Positions 12,901 to 27,100 of a stretch of 64,000 bases of DNA are shown here, piece by piece. Below the pieces are notes generated by a model. That model did no database searches and was not told the origin of the DNA. It saw only the letters and a list, made by a program, of their open reading frames with translations. The stretch covers positions 20,573,820-20,637,819 of the forward strand of contig NC_069670.1 of NCBI RefSeq assembly GCF_027244095.1. The letters run 5' to 3'. This DNA is from Hemicordylus capensis (taxonomy: Eukaryota > Chordata > Lepidosauria > Squamata > Cordylidae). The translations under genes were made by a program, and so were the position numbers. Position 1 is the stretch's first letter. Each line of letters opens with the position of its first letter.

Positions 12901-15900
12901 GATGTCCCCCGATATTTTTCAGGCACGAGCCGAATCACCCGAATTTCGGGCACGAAAAATTCGGGTGATTCGGTTCACGGTTGATTTTTGGTGAATTTTT
13001 AAAGTTTTAGTGACTTTGGGGCAGTTTGGGGGCATAGAATGGGATCTGGGCAAAAGGAGTGGGGTGGGGTGGTAGTGCCTAATGGGTGCAGGCTACCACC
13101 CCAATTTCAGGGGGATTGGGCCAAGGGCTGATTTTTGGTAAATTTTTGAAAATTTCATGTCTTTGGGGCAGATTGGGGCATATTGGGGCAGAAAGTGGGG
13201 CCTGGGGCAGAATAGTGGGGTGGGGTGGTAGTGCCTAATGGGTGGAGACTACCACCCCAATTTCAGGGGGTTTGGACAAAGGGCTGATTTTTTGAGAATT
13301 TTTGAAGTTTTAGTGACTTTGGGGCAGTTTGGGGGCAGAAAGTGGATCTGCCCCAAAATAGTGGGGTGGGGTGGTAGTGCCTCATGGGTGGACGCTACCA
13401 CCCCCATTTCAGGGGGATTGGGCAGAGGGCTGATTTTTTGAGAATTTTTGAAGTTTGGGTGTCTTTGGGGCAGATTGGGGGCAGAAAGTGGATCTGCCCC
13501 AAAGGAGTGGGGTGGGCTGGTAGATAGTGCCTAATGGGTGGAGGCTACCACCCATCCCCAATTTAAGAGTGATTGGGCAGAGGTGGGAATTCTGGTGAAT
13601 TTATTTTTATGAGGTTTGTCTTCATAAGGTGAAGTGTGCTAAATTGATTACTTCCTCATATTCATAGTAAGTGTGAAAAAGTGAAAGTGGGGTCATGAGA
13701 GTTGTTTAATTGAAAAATATCTCATTTGCTATGATAGAATGAGAATTCACACCTCAGAAGTTTTTTCTGAGGTGTGAATTCTCATTCTATCATAGCAAAT
13801 GAGATTTTTTTCAATTAAACAACTCTCATGACCCCACTTTCACTTTTTCACACTTTCCTTTACTATGAATAATATGAGGAAGTAATCAATTTAGCACACT
13901 TCACCTTATGAAGACAAACCTCATACAAATAAATTCACCATAATTCACCCCTCTGCCCAATCACTCTTAAATTGGGGATGGGTGGTAGCCTCCACCCATT
14001 AGGCACTATCTACCAGCCCACCCCACTCCTTTGGGGCAGATCCACTTTCTGCCCCCAATCTGCCCCAAAGACACCCAAACTTCAAAAATTCTCAAAAAAT
14101 CAGCCCTCTGCCCAATCCCCCTGAAATGGGGGTGGTAGCCTCCACCCATGAGGCACTACCACCCCACCCCACTATTTTGGGGCAGATCCACTTTCTGCCC
14201 CCAAACTGCCCCAAAGTAACTAAAACTTCAAAAATTCTAAAAAAAATCACCCCTTTCTCCAAACCCCCTGAAATTGGGGTGGTAGCCTCCACCCATTAGG
14301 CACTACCACCCCACCCCACTATTCTGCCCCAGGCCCCACTTTCTGCCCCAATATGCCCCAATCTGCCCCAAAGACATGAAATTTTCAGAAATTTACCAAA
14401 AATCAGCCCTTGGCCCAATCCCCCTGAAATTGGGGTGGTAGCCTGCACCCATTAGGCACTACCACCCCACCCCACTCCTTTTGCCCATATCCCATGCTAT
14501 GCCCCCGAACTGCCCCAAAGTCACTAAAACTTTAAAAATTCACCAAAAATCAGGATTTTGCCCAATCCCCCTGAAATTGGGGTGGTAGACTCTACCCATT
14601 GGGCACTACCACCCCACCCCAAAATTTTGCCCCTGGGCCCCTTTTTACCCCCCCGAATCGATTCGGATTCAGATTCGGATTAAATCCGAATCCGAACCGA
14701 ATCAAGGGTGATTCGGGTGACCCAGATTCGGGCACAAAACAGAACAGGGGTGATTCGGTTCGGGTCCGAGCCGAATCACCCGAAATCCCGAATTGCACAC
14801 CCCTAGTTAATTTGTTGAACTGTAAATCTTTGGGCCACAAGTTATGTGGCCTCCGGGAATACAAAAATAAAATAAATGGAGTGGCAATTTATGTTAAGGA
14901 CCTGTCGTGGACTCTGGAAGAACAAATACAGGATACAGCTGGCAGATATATTATACTGAGGTTTCAAACTCAGCAAATCTGCATTACTGAGACTGACTGA
15001 GGTTGAAGTGGCTCCACTTACGTATGCTGATCACAACCCGTTAGACTTAACAGAGAACCCACAGGGCCAAGAAGGTGGAGACTGAATAATCTTTTGCTAC
15101 TACAAGAAGAAGTTAAGTTGAAGTGCCAAGATGAATTAAAGAGTTTCTTCCAGAGAAATATGACATCAGAAGACTCGTTATTCTCCACATGGGACCTCCA
15201 GTAAAGCTTTCATGAGAGGATTGCTTATGTCGGAGGCCTCGAGGAGGAAGAGGAATCTGCAGAAACAGAAGGAGTCCCTACTAAACGAGCTGAATCGCTT
15301 AGAAATGACTCATAAGATGAACCCTTTGAAGGACATATGGCAGGGTATAAAGGAGTTTCGTAAACAAATGGATCTCATAGAAGCAAAAGAGACATACAAG
15401 AACATGATTGATACAAAACAAGAACATTTCGAGAAGGGTAATAAACCTGATAAACTATTGGCGTATCAACTGAGTAAGGCAGGCAAGAAGAGAGTCATCA
15501 CCTCCATATGGGACGAGGAAGTGTTTGTTTCAAATACAGACAGAATGATTGACTAGTTTACAGATTATTACTCCAAATTATACAGAAAAGAAATGTTGGA
15601 TCTGGAGCAGATTGCACAGTACTTAGAAAACCTACAGATAGCAGAGTTCACTGACAGACAGAAAGAACTGCTGAACAAACCAATTTCCAAGGAGGAAACC
15701 AGAGGGGCAATATGTCATTTAAAAAATAATACCCCTGGCCCGGATGGATTCTCTTCGGTTTATTTCAAGTACTTTCAGGAAATATTAACTAGCCCATTGA
15801 CTCAGGTAATGAATGAAATACTACACTGCCATGCGCTACCTTCCTCTTGGCAGGAAGCATTCATTTCTCTTATTCATAAGGAAGGGAAGGATGCAACTTG

Positions 15901-18118
15901 ATCCGAATAATACTGACCAATTCCTTTGTTGATTATAAACTTTTTGTGGCGATTCTGGCAGGAAGGCTGAAGGGCTTTCTGACTGATATAATACATCCCA
16001 ATAAAACAGGATTCATACCGAAGAGAAATATGAAAGACAATCTGAGATTTGCACTGTATGCAATAGATGATATTACAAAGAAGAAGAGTAAAGCGGCGAT
16101 GATCTTCTTGGATGCAGAGAAAGCATTTGATAATCTGGATTGGTCCTTTTTGTTTATGGTTTTGGGAAGAATGAACTGTGGATCAAATTTCCTCTCATGG
16201 ATTCAAAGTATCTATCAGGAGCAATCAGCAAAGATAATAGTGAATGAGACTCTATCAAAAAAATGCGCCATCAACAAGGGTACCAGACAAGGGTGCCCTC
16301 TTTCTCCACTGTTGTTCATTTTGGCTCTCGAACCTCTGACAAAGAAAATTCGGCAGGAGAAAAGAACTTACGGAAATAAGTTGGCGAAGCAAGAGCATAA
16401 AATAAAATTGTGCACTGATTATGTGGTCCTTACAATTACCTGGCCAAAGGACTCTCTAGATCAGTGTTTCTCAACAGCCGGTCCGCGGACCGGTGCCGGT
16501 CCGCGAAGAGTTGAGTGCCGGTCCGTGGCTCAGGGAATTAACCCCCTCCCCCACTGTGAACCTCCTCCGTGTTTTTTTAAAAAAATGTTGTTGAAATTCC
16601 AGCCGCCACGTGGCTGAGGGAATGGCTATGAGGAGTGTGTGTGTGTGAGCCAGTAGTCCTTATATCCCGCCCCACCCGCCTCGGCAGCGGCTGATAACAG
16701 AGCGACGCTGTAGCTCGCCATCTGGCCCGATGGCACTTCTCAAATGCGAGGCGAGCTCGTGTAGTTAATAGTTAAAAACACAGAGGTTTGCAGTTGTCCT
16801 GGACAGCCAGAGCGGCTTTGCTTCTGCTCCTCCTTTGTGAGTGTGTATAAATGTATGAGCCTAAATCTGCTGCTATCTAATTGAGGTGTTGGGATTCCTC
16901 GCGTGAGAAGTTGATTTGTAGTTTGAACACGTGGCTCATTCAAAAAGCCGGAACATTCAAATGATTTTCTCTCCTCTTCCCTCCTTCCCCTCTGGATTTT
17001 TTTTTTTTTTTTAATGGCGAGGTGGTGTGCCTACATTCATGCTGCCAAAGGGGCTTGGTGGCAAGACAAAAATAAAGTCATTTCCCCCAATCTCTCCTCC
17101 TTTTTCTTTTCTTTTAAACCTACCATCCTACTTCCAAAAGCATGATGATTTCCTCTATCTCTCCAGATAATGCAGCGAGCGTTTAGTATTCTGATTTGAT
17201 CACGGGCTCCCCCCCCCCTTTTTTAACTCCAGTAAGAGAGCGGGGAAAGAGGAGTGGGTGTGGGAGGGACAGATACAAGCAGCGGCGGCTCCCCCCTCCC
17301 TTCTTGGTGTTTGTTTGTTTTGGCAAGACAAGGTGTGTGTGTGTGTGTTTTAAAGTTCAGTTGGGAGAATGTCCTCCAACTTCTCAACCTTAGCTACCCT
17401 TCCCCCGCCCCATTATCTTTCCGGGGGCTATTCTCTTCGGCTCATGTCCTGGTCGTTCCTGCCTCCGGTATGTTGCCCCTGAATGCTAACATGGACCGAG
17501 CTCTTTTTGCAAGAGGTGTTCAGCCCGGCTTGTAGAACTGGGCTGCACTTATTTAGTAGAGCTTCAGCTTCAGTAGCACTATGTGAGGCCTTTAGGGGGG
17601 TTGGCGCTCGGTTAGCCTGGGCGAAGACCTGTGTAGTTTGTGGTCCTCTCTTCTCTCTCCCCACTTGCAACTCACACACGCTGTCAGGTAACGTGCAAAC
17701 TGGGATTCTTAAAAGCCTTTTCATCATTGAGGAGGAGCAGGGCCGCCATGAATTGGAAGAATATTTTTTAAAAAAACACGGAGGTTCACAGCATGCAGGG
17801 GGTGGGGGATAGAAGGACTACTGACTCACCCCCACACACCTGGCAGCCATCCCCAGACAACCCCTCAGTCACGCACCGGCTGGCATTGGAATTTTTAAAA
17901 ATACATGGAGTTTCATGGCATGGGAAGGCAAGTGGCAAGCAGAGTGAGGTGCAGCGCGGTGGGGTGGTTCTTTCCATCAGTTTCATTTTAAACTTTCTCT
18001 CTCTCCCTCAAGCCAAACCTACCTATCATGTTTCCATCTCCTTCTTTTCTAGCTTTTTCTTTCTTTCTCTTCCTCTCTCTCTTCAAGCCTGCCTCATCCC
18101 CTTTTCCTTTTTCTATCC

Positions 18119-18154
<36 letters not shown>

Positions 18155-21100
18155 CGAAGCCTACCCCATTCTCTTTCTCAAGCCAAGCCAGAACTATTTC
18201 CCCCCTCTTTCTTTCCCCGTCTTGCTTCTCTCTTTCCTTCTTATAAAAGCCTGTGTGGTGAAGGAGAAAAACAATCTTATCAAAAATTAAGAGAAAAACT
18301 TCTCTAATTTTTTTCCTTAGAAATGCTCCATGTTAAGTGTGATGATTTGGCAGAGGTAGAAAGGAAGAACAATGCATTTTATTGTTATGTTATGTATTTT
18401 GTACAGATTGTATTGTATTTATTTTATTAGAATTTTTAATTCAATTTATTTTATTTTAATTTAAATAAATCTTGGCCTGCCAGAGCTTCAAAATTTTTGA
18501 TTAAATTCATTTCAATTAATTTCACTTTGATTTAATTAATTGATTGATATTAAGTTGAGTTGTGCACACCTGTAGTATACTTTAGTACTAATAGATAAAC
18601 TTAAAACCCTTTTACTAACTGCTGGTCCAGGAAACTCTGCACAGATAATGTACCGGTCCCTGAAACTGCGCACTAAGAATTTACCGGTCCTTGACTCCGA
18701 AAAGGTTGAGAAACACTGCTCTAGATGCAATAATGGAAAGAGAAAAAAACAGTACAGTAAGGTCTCGGGATACAAGATTAACAAAGGCAAAACACAGATC
18801 ATCACATGGAACCTGTCAGCTACGGAATTACTGTATCTGAAAGACAAGACTGGATTTCAGACGACAGCAAAACCTATTAAATATCTGGGGATTAACCTAA
18901 CAAGGAACAATAAATACCTGTTCAAGAACAATTATCTAACAGTGTGGAATCTTATCTTAGCCAACTTAAATAGGTGGAAAAAGAAACATTGGACTTACCG
19001 TGAAGGGTTCTTTCTCCTCTGAAGTAGGAGGTCACGGCTTACATAGGGTTAACTTCCACTCCTTTGTTCCCAATAGACTGGAAGTCTCAGGTCTTTCATG
19101 TGTCGCAGGTCCGTCCCCCTCTCCCAGCATGCTCAGGTGTGTTCCCCCAGTTCCGACTGTTGCATCTCATGATCAGCCTGTTGTTGCTCAGGTTTGAAAA
19201 TGGTTTGTGAAGAAGAGCAGATAGCATGCAAGGGGAGTCCGGAAGTAGATACGACAGCCTGAGATTGGAAGACCTGAGGTGTCAGTACCAAGTTATACAA
19301 TAGTTAGTGCTGGCAGAATTGTCAGCAGGGCATGTCTTAGATAGTGCTGGAGGAGTAGTCAGAAAGGCATGGTCTGACCCTAGATAGTTCCTGATCCACG
19401 GGAGGGCCGCGTGACCTACTTCAGAGGAGAAAGAACCCTTCACTGTAAGTCCAATGTTTCTTTCTCCCTCAAAGGAGGTGGTCACGGCTTACATAGGGAC
19501 CTACCAGAGCAGTATTGAATCCCGGGGGAGGGAAGTGGATCAGTGCTGCACCACCTGTTGTAGTACCGTGTGCCCGAAGGCTGCCTGCTCTGCAACAAGC
19601 GAATCAATTTTGTAATGTTTGAGGAAAGGGGAAATAGAGGACCATGTGGCCGCGCGGCAAATTTCCCCCAATGGCACCTGTGCTGAGAAGGCTGCCGACG
19701 TGGCTGCGCCGTGGAGCGCGCTGTGATGCCTTGGGGCACTTGCAAGGACAGGGCCTGGTAGGCTGATGCAATACATGCCCCAAGCCAGCGTGCAAGAGAG
19801 ACCTTGGAAGCCTTAGCGCCCAGGGAGGTAGCGTGGAAAGATACGAAGAGGGCCTCGGACCATCTCAGGTCTTTTGTTCTCCGAATGTATGTGCGCAGGG
19901 CCCTGCGCACGTCTAAGGAATGCCAGCTGCGTTCCTGTGGATGCTTGGGCTTCGGGCAAAAAGAGGGTAAAAAACTATTGCCTGTGACCGGTGAAACATT
20001 GAGTTTACCTTTGGGACAAAGGTAGGATCGGTTTTTAAGAATACTGCGTCAGGCTGGAAAACACAGAGCTCTTTTCTTATTGAAAGAGCCCCCAGTTCTG
20101 ACACTCTGCGGGCCGAGGTGATGGCCACTAGGAATAGAACCTTATAAGAAAGATACTTCAGTGGAACCGAAGAGAGCGGCTCAAAGGGGGGCTGCGTGAG
20201 GGCATTTAGGACTTTATTGAGGTTCCATGAAGAAAAGTGATGGATTGGCGGGGGGGGGGGCCTATGTTGTTCACTCCTCGCAAGAAGCGAGAAAGGTGAG
20301 GGTGGAGCATGTTGTTACCTGCCCTCCTTAACTTAAGGACTGACGCTAGAGCCGAGGCCTGTCGCCTCAGTGTATTGGGCCTCAGGCCTTGGTCCAGCCC
20401 CGCCTGTAGAAAAGTGAGTACCTGGGGAACCTTGGCAGAATAAGGGTCTACCTTCTTATGCCTTGCCCATCTGAGGAAGGCGGCCCAGGTTGTTTGGTAG
20501 ATCCTTTTTGTGCTATGCCATCTCGCTGCCAGGATCGTGTCCTGCACTGTCCTGGAATAGCCTCTTTTTGCTAACTGTGCGCGCTCAAACTCCAGGCATG
20601 TAGCTGGAGCCACGCTGGGTCCGGATGGCGCAACGGCCCTTGAGTTAGGAGGTCTGGCCGTAGAGGGAGGGGCATCGGGGGCACTATTGAGAGTAGTATT
20701 AGGTCAGCAAACCAAGGGCACCTTGGCCAGAACGGGGCCACTAGTATGACCTGTGCTCTTCTCTCTCGGATTCTTGCCAACACCCTTGGAATGAGGGCTA
20801 CTGGGGGAAAGGCGTACAGGAGACCCTTTGGCCATGGAGAATTCAGGGTGTCCGTTCCCTCCGCGAGGCGGTGGTGGAACCATGTGAAGAAACAGGGAAG
20901 TTTGTTGTTTGTCGGGGACGCAAACAGATCCACCTGAGGGAGCCCCAGATGGCGCTGTATCTGACTGAAGACGTTGGGGTGGAGAGCCCATTCTGACTGG
21001 TCCACTGTTTGGCGGCTCAGCCAATCCGCCTGGATGTTGGCTGCCCCGCTCAGGTGCTCTGCCCTGATCGAGGCCAGATGTCTCTCTGCCCACTGGAAGA

Positions 21101-24100
21101 GTATATTGGACTCCTCCATCAGGGACCTCGACTTGGTCCCTCCTGTTGATTCACGTGGGCCTTGGCTGTCATGCCTGTTCTCACCAACACATGTTCTCCC
21201 TGCAAGTGGGGCGAAAAGTGGACCAGGGCTAGTCTGATGGCCCTCAATTCTAGCCAATTGATGCTGTGTACGGCCTCCTCTGGGGACCAGAGGCCCTGTG
21301 TCATCTGCTCCCCGCAGTGAGTCCCCAGCCGGTCAGGCTGGCATCTGTAGTGACGGTCACCCTGTTGGGTTCCCTCAGGGGGTTTCCTCTTTTTACTGCT
21401 GGGGACAGCCACCAGAGTAGGAACTGTCTTACCTGCGGTAGCAGGGGAACCTTCCTGTAGGAACGGTTGGCGATTTCGTCCCGATAGGGTAGCAGTGCCC
21501 ATTGGAGAGGGCGCGTGTGCCACCTTGCCCATGGCAGGCATTCTATGCAAGCAATCATGGACCCCAGGAGCTGGGCTAGCAGCGAGACCTCTACCTGGGA
21601 CCTTCGCAAGAGCAGGTGTATCCGCTTGCGAATCTTTTTCCCCCTCTCCGGGGGAAGGGATATGGTCACCGCCCTGGTGTCGAACCAGGCCCCCAGGTGC
21701 AGCAACGTCCTGGACGGCTGGATGGCTCTTTGCATCGTTCACCAGGAACCCATGTGACTGGAGCAGTTGGCGAACCTTGGACACGTCTGCCTCTGCCTGT
21801 TGGAAAGATTGCGCTCTGATCAAAATATCGTCCAGATACGCATGGACCCGAAGCCCTTCCAGTCTCCTTTGTCCCACCAGGGCAGCCAGTACTTTGGTGA
21901 AGACTCTCGGGGCTGAAGAGAGGCCAAATGGTAGGGCCTTGTACTGGAAATGTTCCTGGTTGTAACAAAACCTGAGGAACCTCCTGTGAGAGGGGAAAAT
22001 GGGTATGTGGAGATATACCTCTGTCAGGTCTATCGATGCTGGGAAATCGCCTGGAGCGACCGCCTCACTGATGGAATGGAGTGATTTCATGCGGAAATGC
22101 CGCTTCCGAATGAAGCGGTTCAACTGCCTGAGATTTAAGACCGCGCGCCATGAACCATCTCTCTTGGGCACCAAGAACAAAATGGAGTAGACGCCATGAC
22201 ATAATTCGGTCAATGGCACTGGCTCTATCGCTTGGATGTGGAGCAGGTGGAGAATAGCTTGCTCCATCCGAAGGTGCTTGTTTTGGTCCTTGGACCTTGG
22301 ACAGATGACAACTTGGTCGTGCGGCAGTGTGGTAAACTCCAGGCAATAGCCTGACCTGAGTGTGTCTAGAACCCATTTGTCTTGTGTTGTCCTCACCCAC
22401 CTGGGGGCGAAGTGCTGCAGCCCGGCCCCTACCAGCAGATCGTCAATTTTGTTTTCGGTTCTGTCGCCCCCCGGACTGGGGAGCCGTGTAATGGCGGAAC
22501 CCTGGTTTGTTCCTCTGGTTCCCGCGGTTGGTGGTTCCCCACTGAGGTCATCCCTGGAATCTGCTGGAGCGTTGGTCTCAAAAACGAAAGGCCTGCTTAG
22601 AGGAACGAAAAGGCTGTCGGTTATTGCGGAAGCGGCTACGGCCATCCCTGCGACCCGCAGGCATGGCCCTTTTCTTATCCTGTGTCTCCACCAATACCTC
22701 GTTCAGAGCTTCCCCAAATAGGCTACCGCCCTTGAAGGGGGTGGAGGCCAAATTGGATTTGGACTTGTCGTTCACCCGCCAATTCTTCAGCCAAAGTGAC
22801 CTGCGCAGGACCACATTGGCTGCCATAGCTCTGGAAGACGACTGAATGGAATCCAGACTCGCATCCGTCATGAAGGCGGCGGCCTTTGCCAGCTTGTTCA
22901 AACCTAGCTGAAGCGCCATCTGACCGGGCTTGATCTTGGTGAGGAGGTCCTTAACCCACAACACCGAGGCCCAGGCCATTATGGATGTCGAGGCAGAGGC
23001 CCGAATGGCGGTGGCTGACGCCTCATGAGCCTTGCGCAGGAGAGCATCCGCTTTCCTGTCTTCTGGTCCTTTGAGTTGTTCATCCCCCTCCTTGTTCATA
23101 ATGGCCCCAGAGACCAGGGCCACCATCGGTGTGTCCACCTTTGGTACCGAGATCTCCGCCATCGTCTCCTCAGGTAGCATATAAAATCTCTTAGGGAAGG
23201 AGCCTGAATGTTTAGTGGAGGCAGGGTTTCCCCAGTCGGCCATCATGGTGTTGCGGAAAAGGGGCGGGAAGGGGACCACCGGCCGATGCTGGCTAGTGGA
23301 GGGAAAAACCTCCTGTGAAAGCTGCCCAGAAGCCTCCTGTGTTTCAGCAGGGAGGCCGCTGCATTAATGACCCTCATGGCCTTAGAAAAGAGAACCTCAT
23401 AAGCCTCCTGGGAGAAAAGCCTCAGAATGGTTCTGGGCCTCTGGGGGACCTCCTCTTCGGAGAGCTCCCCCTCCTCATCAGATAAGGAATCCCCCCCCCA
23501 TGCTCATCGGGGTTGGGACCCCGATCTGGAGCGACCCTTATAGTGGTGCTTCCAATGAGCCTACCATGAGCCGATGTGGGGATCCCCACTCCTCTCCCAC
23601 TACTGGTACTGGGGAGGCTGGTACCCTGGATGTCTGCACCTGCGCCAACTGATGATTGACGACGCCTCCTCCTGGACTGGGCCCTGGGAGGGGCTGCCCT
23701 GTCGGGGCTGCTATCGGAGGGTGAAGAGGAAGAGTTGGTGCGTGAGCGCCTAGTTGAAGGCTGAAGCGACAAGTTTTGAATGGTCCCTGTGAACTTCCTC
23801 ATTTCCAGGGCCACCATCTCTTTGACAGAGCATGAGAGGCCCCTGGCGCTCGCCCTCAGCAATCTGGCCATCATGTCCCGCACCCAGAGGGACATATCCT
23901 GCTGAAAGTCACGACAGTGTGTCCAGATAGTCAATTTGTCCAGGTGGCTACGCCACATTGCTGGTTCCCTCCATAGGGGGAAAAAGGGTGGTGCGGCACG
24001 CATGCAGCACGCTTCCGGGAGGTTGCTCCCCGCCGCACAGCTGATCGGCGCCCCAGTAGTGGTTGGGGAAGAGCATGCTGCCGCGGCGCCTAAAGGCGGA

Positions 24101-27100
24101 CCCGGAGTCTGAGCACCAGTCGCTGTTGTTGCCACGGTCGGGGCTGAGACCGTGGGGCCAGGGGTGCCCTCACCGGTGCTCCCGCCGGCCGAGAGACCGC
24201 CTGGATGGTGCAGTCCTGGAGAGGCGTAGTTAACTGCCTCCCCCTCCACATGGTCCGCCACGGTTGAGCCGAGGGGCAAGGTCGGGGGAGGCAGAGTTGT
24301 TAAGTCCCCACTTCCCCCATGCGACCCGCTGGCCACGTGCACCCGAAGTTCCAGAATGGGCAGAATTGGGGGGGCCAAGAGGAGCGGAGCTCCACTCCCC
24401 GCTGCCTGCCTGCCAGCTACATGCGTCCCCATACTCCCAGGCTGCTGCAGCGAGTCGCTGCAGACAGCCTGGATAAGGATCTGTTCGCTCTGCCTTGGAG
24501 CAAGGATCAAAGAGCCTTGTTTTCCCTTGTCTCCTTTTTGTTTGGGGGGGGTTTCTTTCTCTTTCCCATGCCATGTGGGTCAGGGGAATGATGGTGGTGC
24601 CGTTTAGTGGCCTTTTTACTAGCCACCTTACTTCTCTCTCCCACCCGCCCCGTGCTCTCTGATAAGGAGCCAGCTAGGGTGTCCCCAGCCTGTGAAAGGT
24701 CCATCCCAAGAAACAGAAAGGAGAAAAAGATCACCAAAAGACGGATGTATCTAGATAGAATTGGGCAGGAGCCCAGGTGTATGTCTGATCAGGAGCGCAG
24801 ACAGGAAGGAACTGGGGGAACACACCTGAGCATGCTGGGAGAGGGGGGCGGACCTGCGACATCTGAAAGACCTGAGACTTCCTGTCTATTGGGAGCAAAG
24901 GAGTGGAAGTTAACCCTATGTAAGCCGTGACCTCCTACTTCGAGGGACAAAACTAAATCTTTCTTGGCTGGGAAAGACAGCAGCAGTTAAAATGAATTTT
25001 TTTATTTCAAGTTATTCTGGTTAAGATTGAAGATAAAACATTGAACATATAGCAGAGGCATATAAACTCCTTTATTTGGGCTTACAAGAAGCCAAGAATC
25101 AAGTTTAGGATCATGCAAGACACAAAAGAATGGGGAGGATTGGCTGTCCTTAACTTGAAACTATACTACCATGCCAGTTGTTTGACATGGATCTCGGACA
25201 GGATCAGAGAACCGTACGATTCAATTACGGACATGTAGGGATCAGATCAGTCGGATGGACTACATAAGTTTTTATGGACTAACATAAAAAGAAGTGACCA
25301 GGAAATAAAATCCCACACAATTAGAAACAATTTGTTAAGTGTCTGGGATAAGTATAAGAAAAGGATTAGTCTGGATCTATCACCTTTGGCATCTATATTA
25401 AACATCTTTTTTCATGAAGAAGAAAAATCTAATAAGTTTGACCTTTGGAGAGAGAAGGCATATAGCATGCGAAATTTAACTGCTGGAAAAGCAAAACCTA
25501 AATCTATTCAAACTCACTTTGGAATGGTCCAAGGAACCTCGTGGTTTCAACATTTACAAATTAGCTCGATAGTGCAGAAAGAAATACAAAAACAAGGTGA
25601 TAAAGTCAGAGACTTAACGGAATTTGAAGTATTAATAACCAAAAATGTTGATCATTTAATGGGATTGATATACAAGTTGCTGTTGAAATACGACTCAGGA
25701 ACAGAACAGATTAAAGACTGCATGATTAAGTGGATGCAAAACTTAAATAGGTCAATTGATATTCAACAATGGAAGCATCAATGGAAGGTGAATATTAAAT
25801 TTACAGCAAGTAGTGCCTTACGAGAAAATTGGTACAAAATTTAGTTTTGTTGGTACACGACTCCGGTGACCATTAGAAAGATGGACAGCAATTAACCAGG
25901 AGATTGTTGGAAATGCAAGAATCACGCGGGGACATTCTATCACTCGTGGTGGACTTGTGGCACAGCACAACAATTTTGGGGGGAAATTCTTCTTAAGATG
26001 CAACAAATTTTAAATATAAATTTTCCTTATTCACCAGAACTTTTGTGTGTGTGCTAAATATGACTAAACCCAGTATACCTACCAAATACACAGAGTTGTC
26101 CTTATACATGATTACTGCCGCTAAGGATTCTTTACTGGCAGTCACAAGCAATCCCGACTTTGGATGAATGGCTACTAAAGCTATGGGAATATGCCTCAAT
26201 GGCTAAGGTTACTGCTTATTTGCAGAATAATTCAGAGAAAATATTTGCGTCAACTTGGGAATCTTTCATAAACTACAATATAGCACAGGGTCAATATCCA
26301 CATCCCAGATTTGGTTTTTCTTAATACCGAGGGCTGACTAGTGTATTACTTATACCTTATACTTTTCTGCAATTTCCGTTATGAGGGCAAAGGTTGGCAA
26401 AGGGTGGAAGTGGAATCTTGGATTGTCATATGTAAATATATCATATGTAACTGCTGGAAGCTCAAGAGATGTTAATGCAATCATGTTACTTCTTTCTATC
26501 TTCTTAATAAATAAAAATTTAAAAACAAAAAATAACAAATGCAACCAGGGCAGACCCTGCTTAGCTAAGGGGACAAGTCATGCTTGCTACCACAAGACCA
26601 GCTCTCCTCTCCAGGATAGGGCTGAGAGAGACTCCTGCCTACATCCTTGGAGAAGCCTCTGCCAGCCAGTGTAGGCAATACTGAGCCAGATGGACCAAGG
26701 GTCTGACACGGTATATGGCAGCTGCATTCAGTAGTGGATCGACCTGGAATGATCTCTGCTGCCCACATTCTTAAAGACACCTAGAGCTCTCAACAGTTAG
26801 GAGCCATGTACAACCAGAACTGTGCGGGATGGTGTAATTCCGCAGAAGCACAAAAAGGCGGAAGAATCTACTTCTGGGCCCAAGGAAGAGCTTCCTCTTT
26901 GTTCCTAACCCTTAAAGAGACGCTTGAAAGCATGTGGATGCCTGCAGAAGTCTCAAAAGCTAGACAAGGGACCGAACAAGATCTTCAGTGGTTGAGGGCA
27001 GATTCCAGCACTGGCCTTTGTGCCCTCATGACTGGCGAAAACCCAGAAGGATGCACAATAAAGAGAATAAAGCAACACTATCTCCTTAACTTGCATGATC

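Larger units (their letters stand above)
11640..26540 (+). mobile_element. L1 LINE, near full-length core, split by three later insertions
   Basis: The L1 pieces are about 11640-12811, 14806-16461, 18719-18988 and 24946-26540, so the L1 itself is about 4.5 kb. The first piece holds ORF1, with a coiled coil then NLKIRGVGEE (11888-12274), and the ORF2 endonuclease start NVNGLN and CLQETHIK near 12690-12795. The next has GVAIYVKDLSW, NTPGPDGFSS, IFLDAEKAFD and GTRQGCPLSPLL, endonuclease and reverse transcriptase signatures. The third has VSGYKINKGKTQ. The last has SWLGKTAA and a C-terminal Cys region near 25905, then an A-rich 3' end. The YADD motif reads CTDY and there are several stops, so it is inactive. 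The exact 5' end is uncertain. Confidence 0.85.

Noticed and set aside
12812-14805. Short mirrored open frames (WGGSASWVEATTPISGGLG) as a repeat protein
   Set aside because: They come from the tandem units of a palindromic non-coding transposon and occur on both strands.
18989-24945. Endogenous retrovirus
   Set aside because: It has a tyrosine recombinase and inverted ends rather than an integrase and direct LTRs, so it is DIRS-type.
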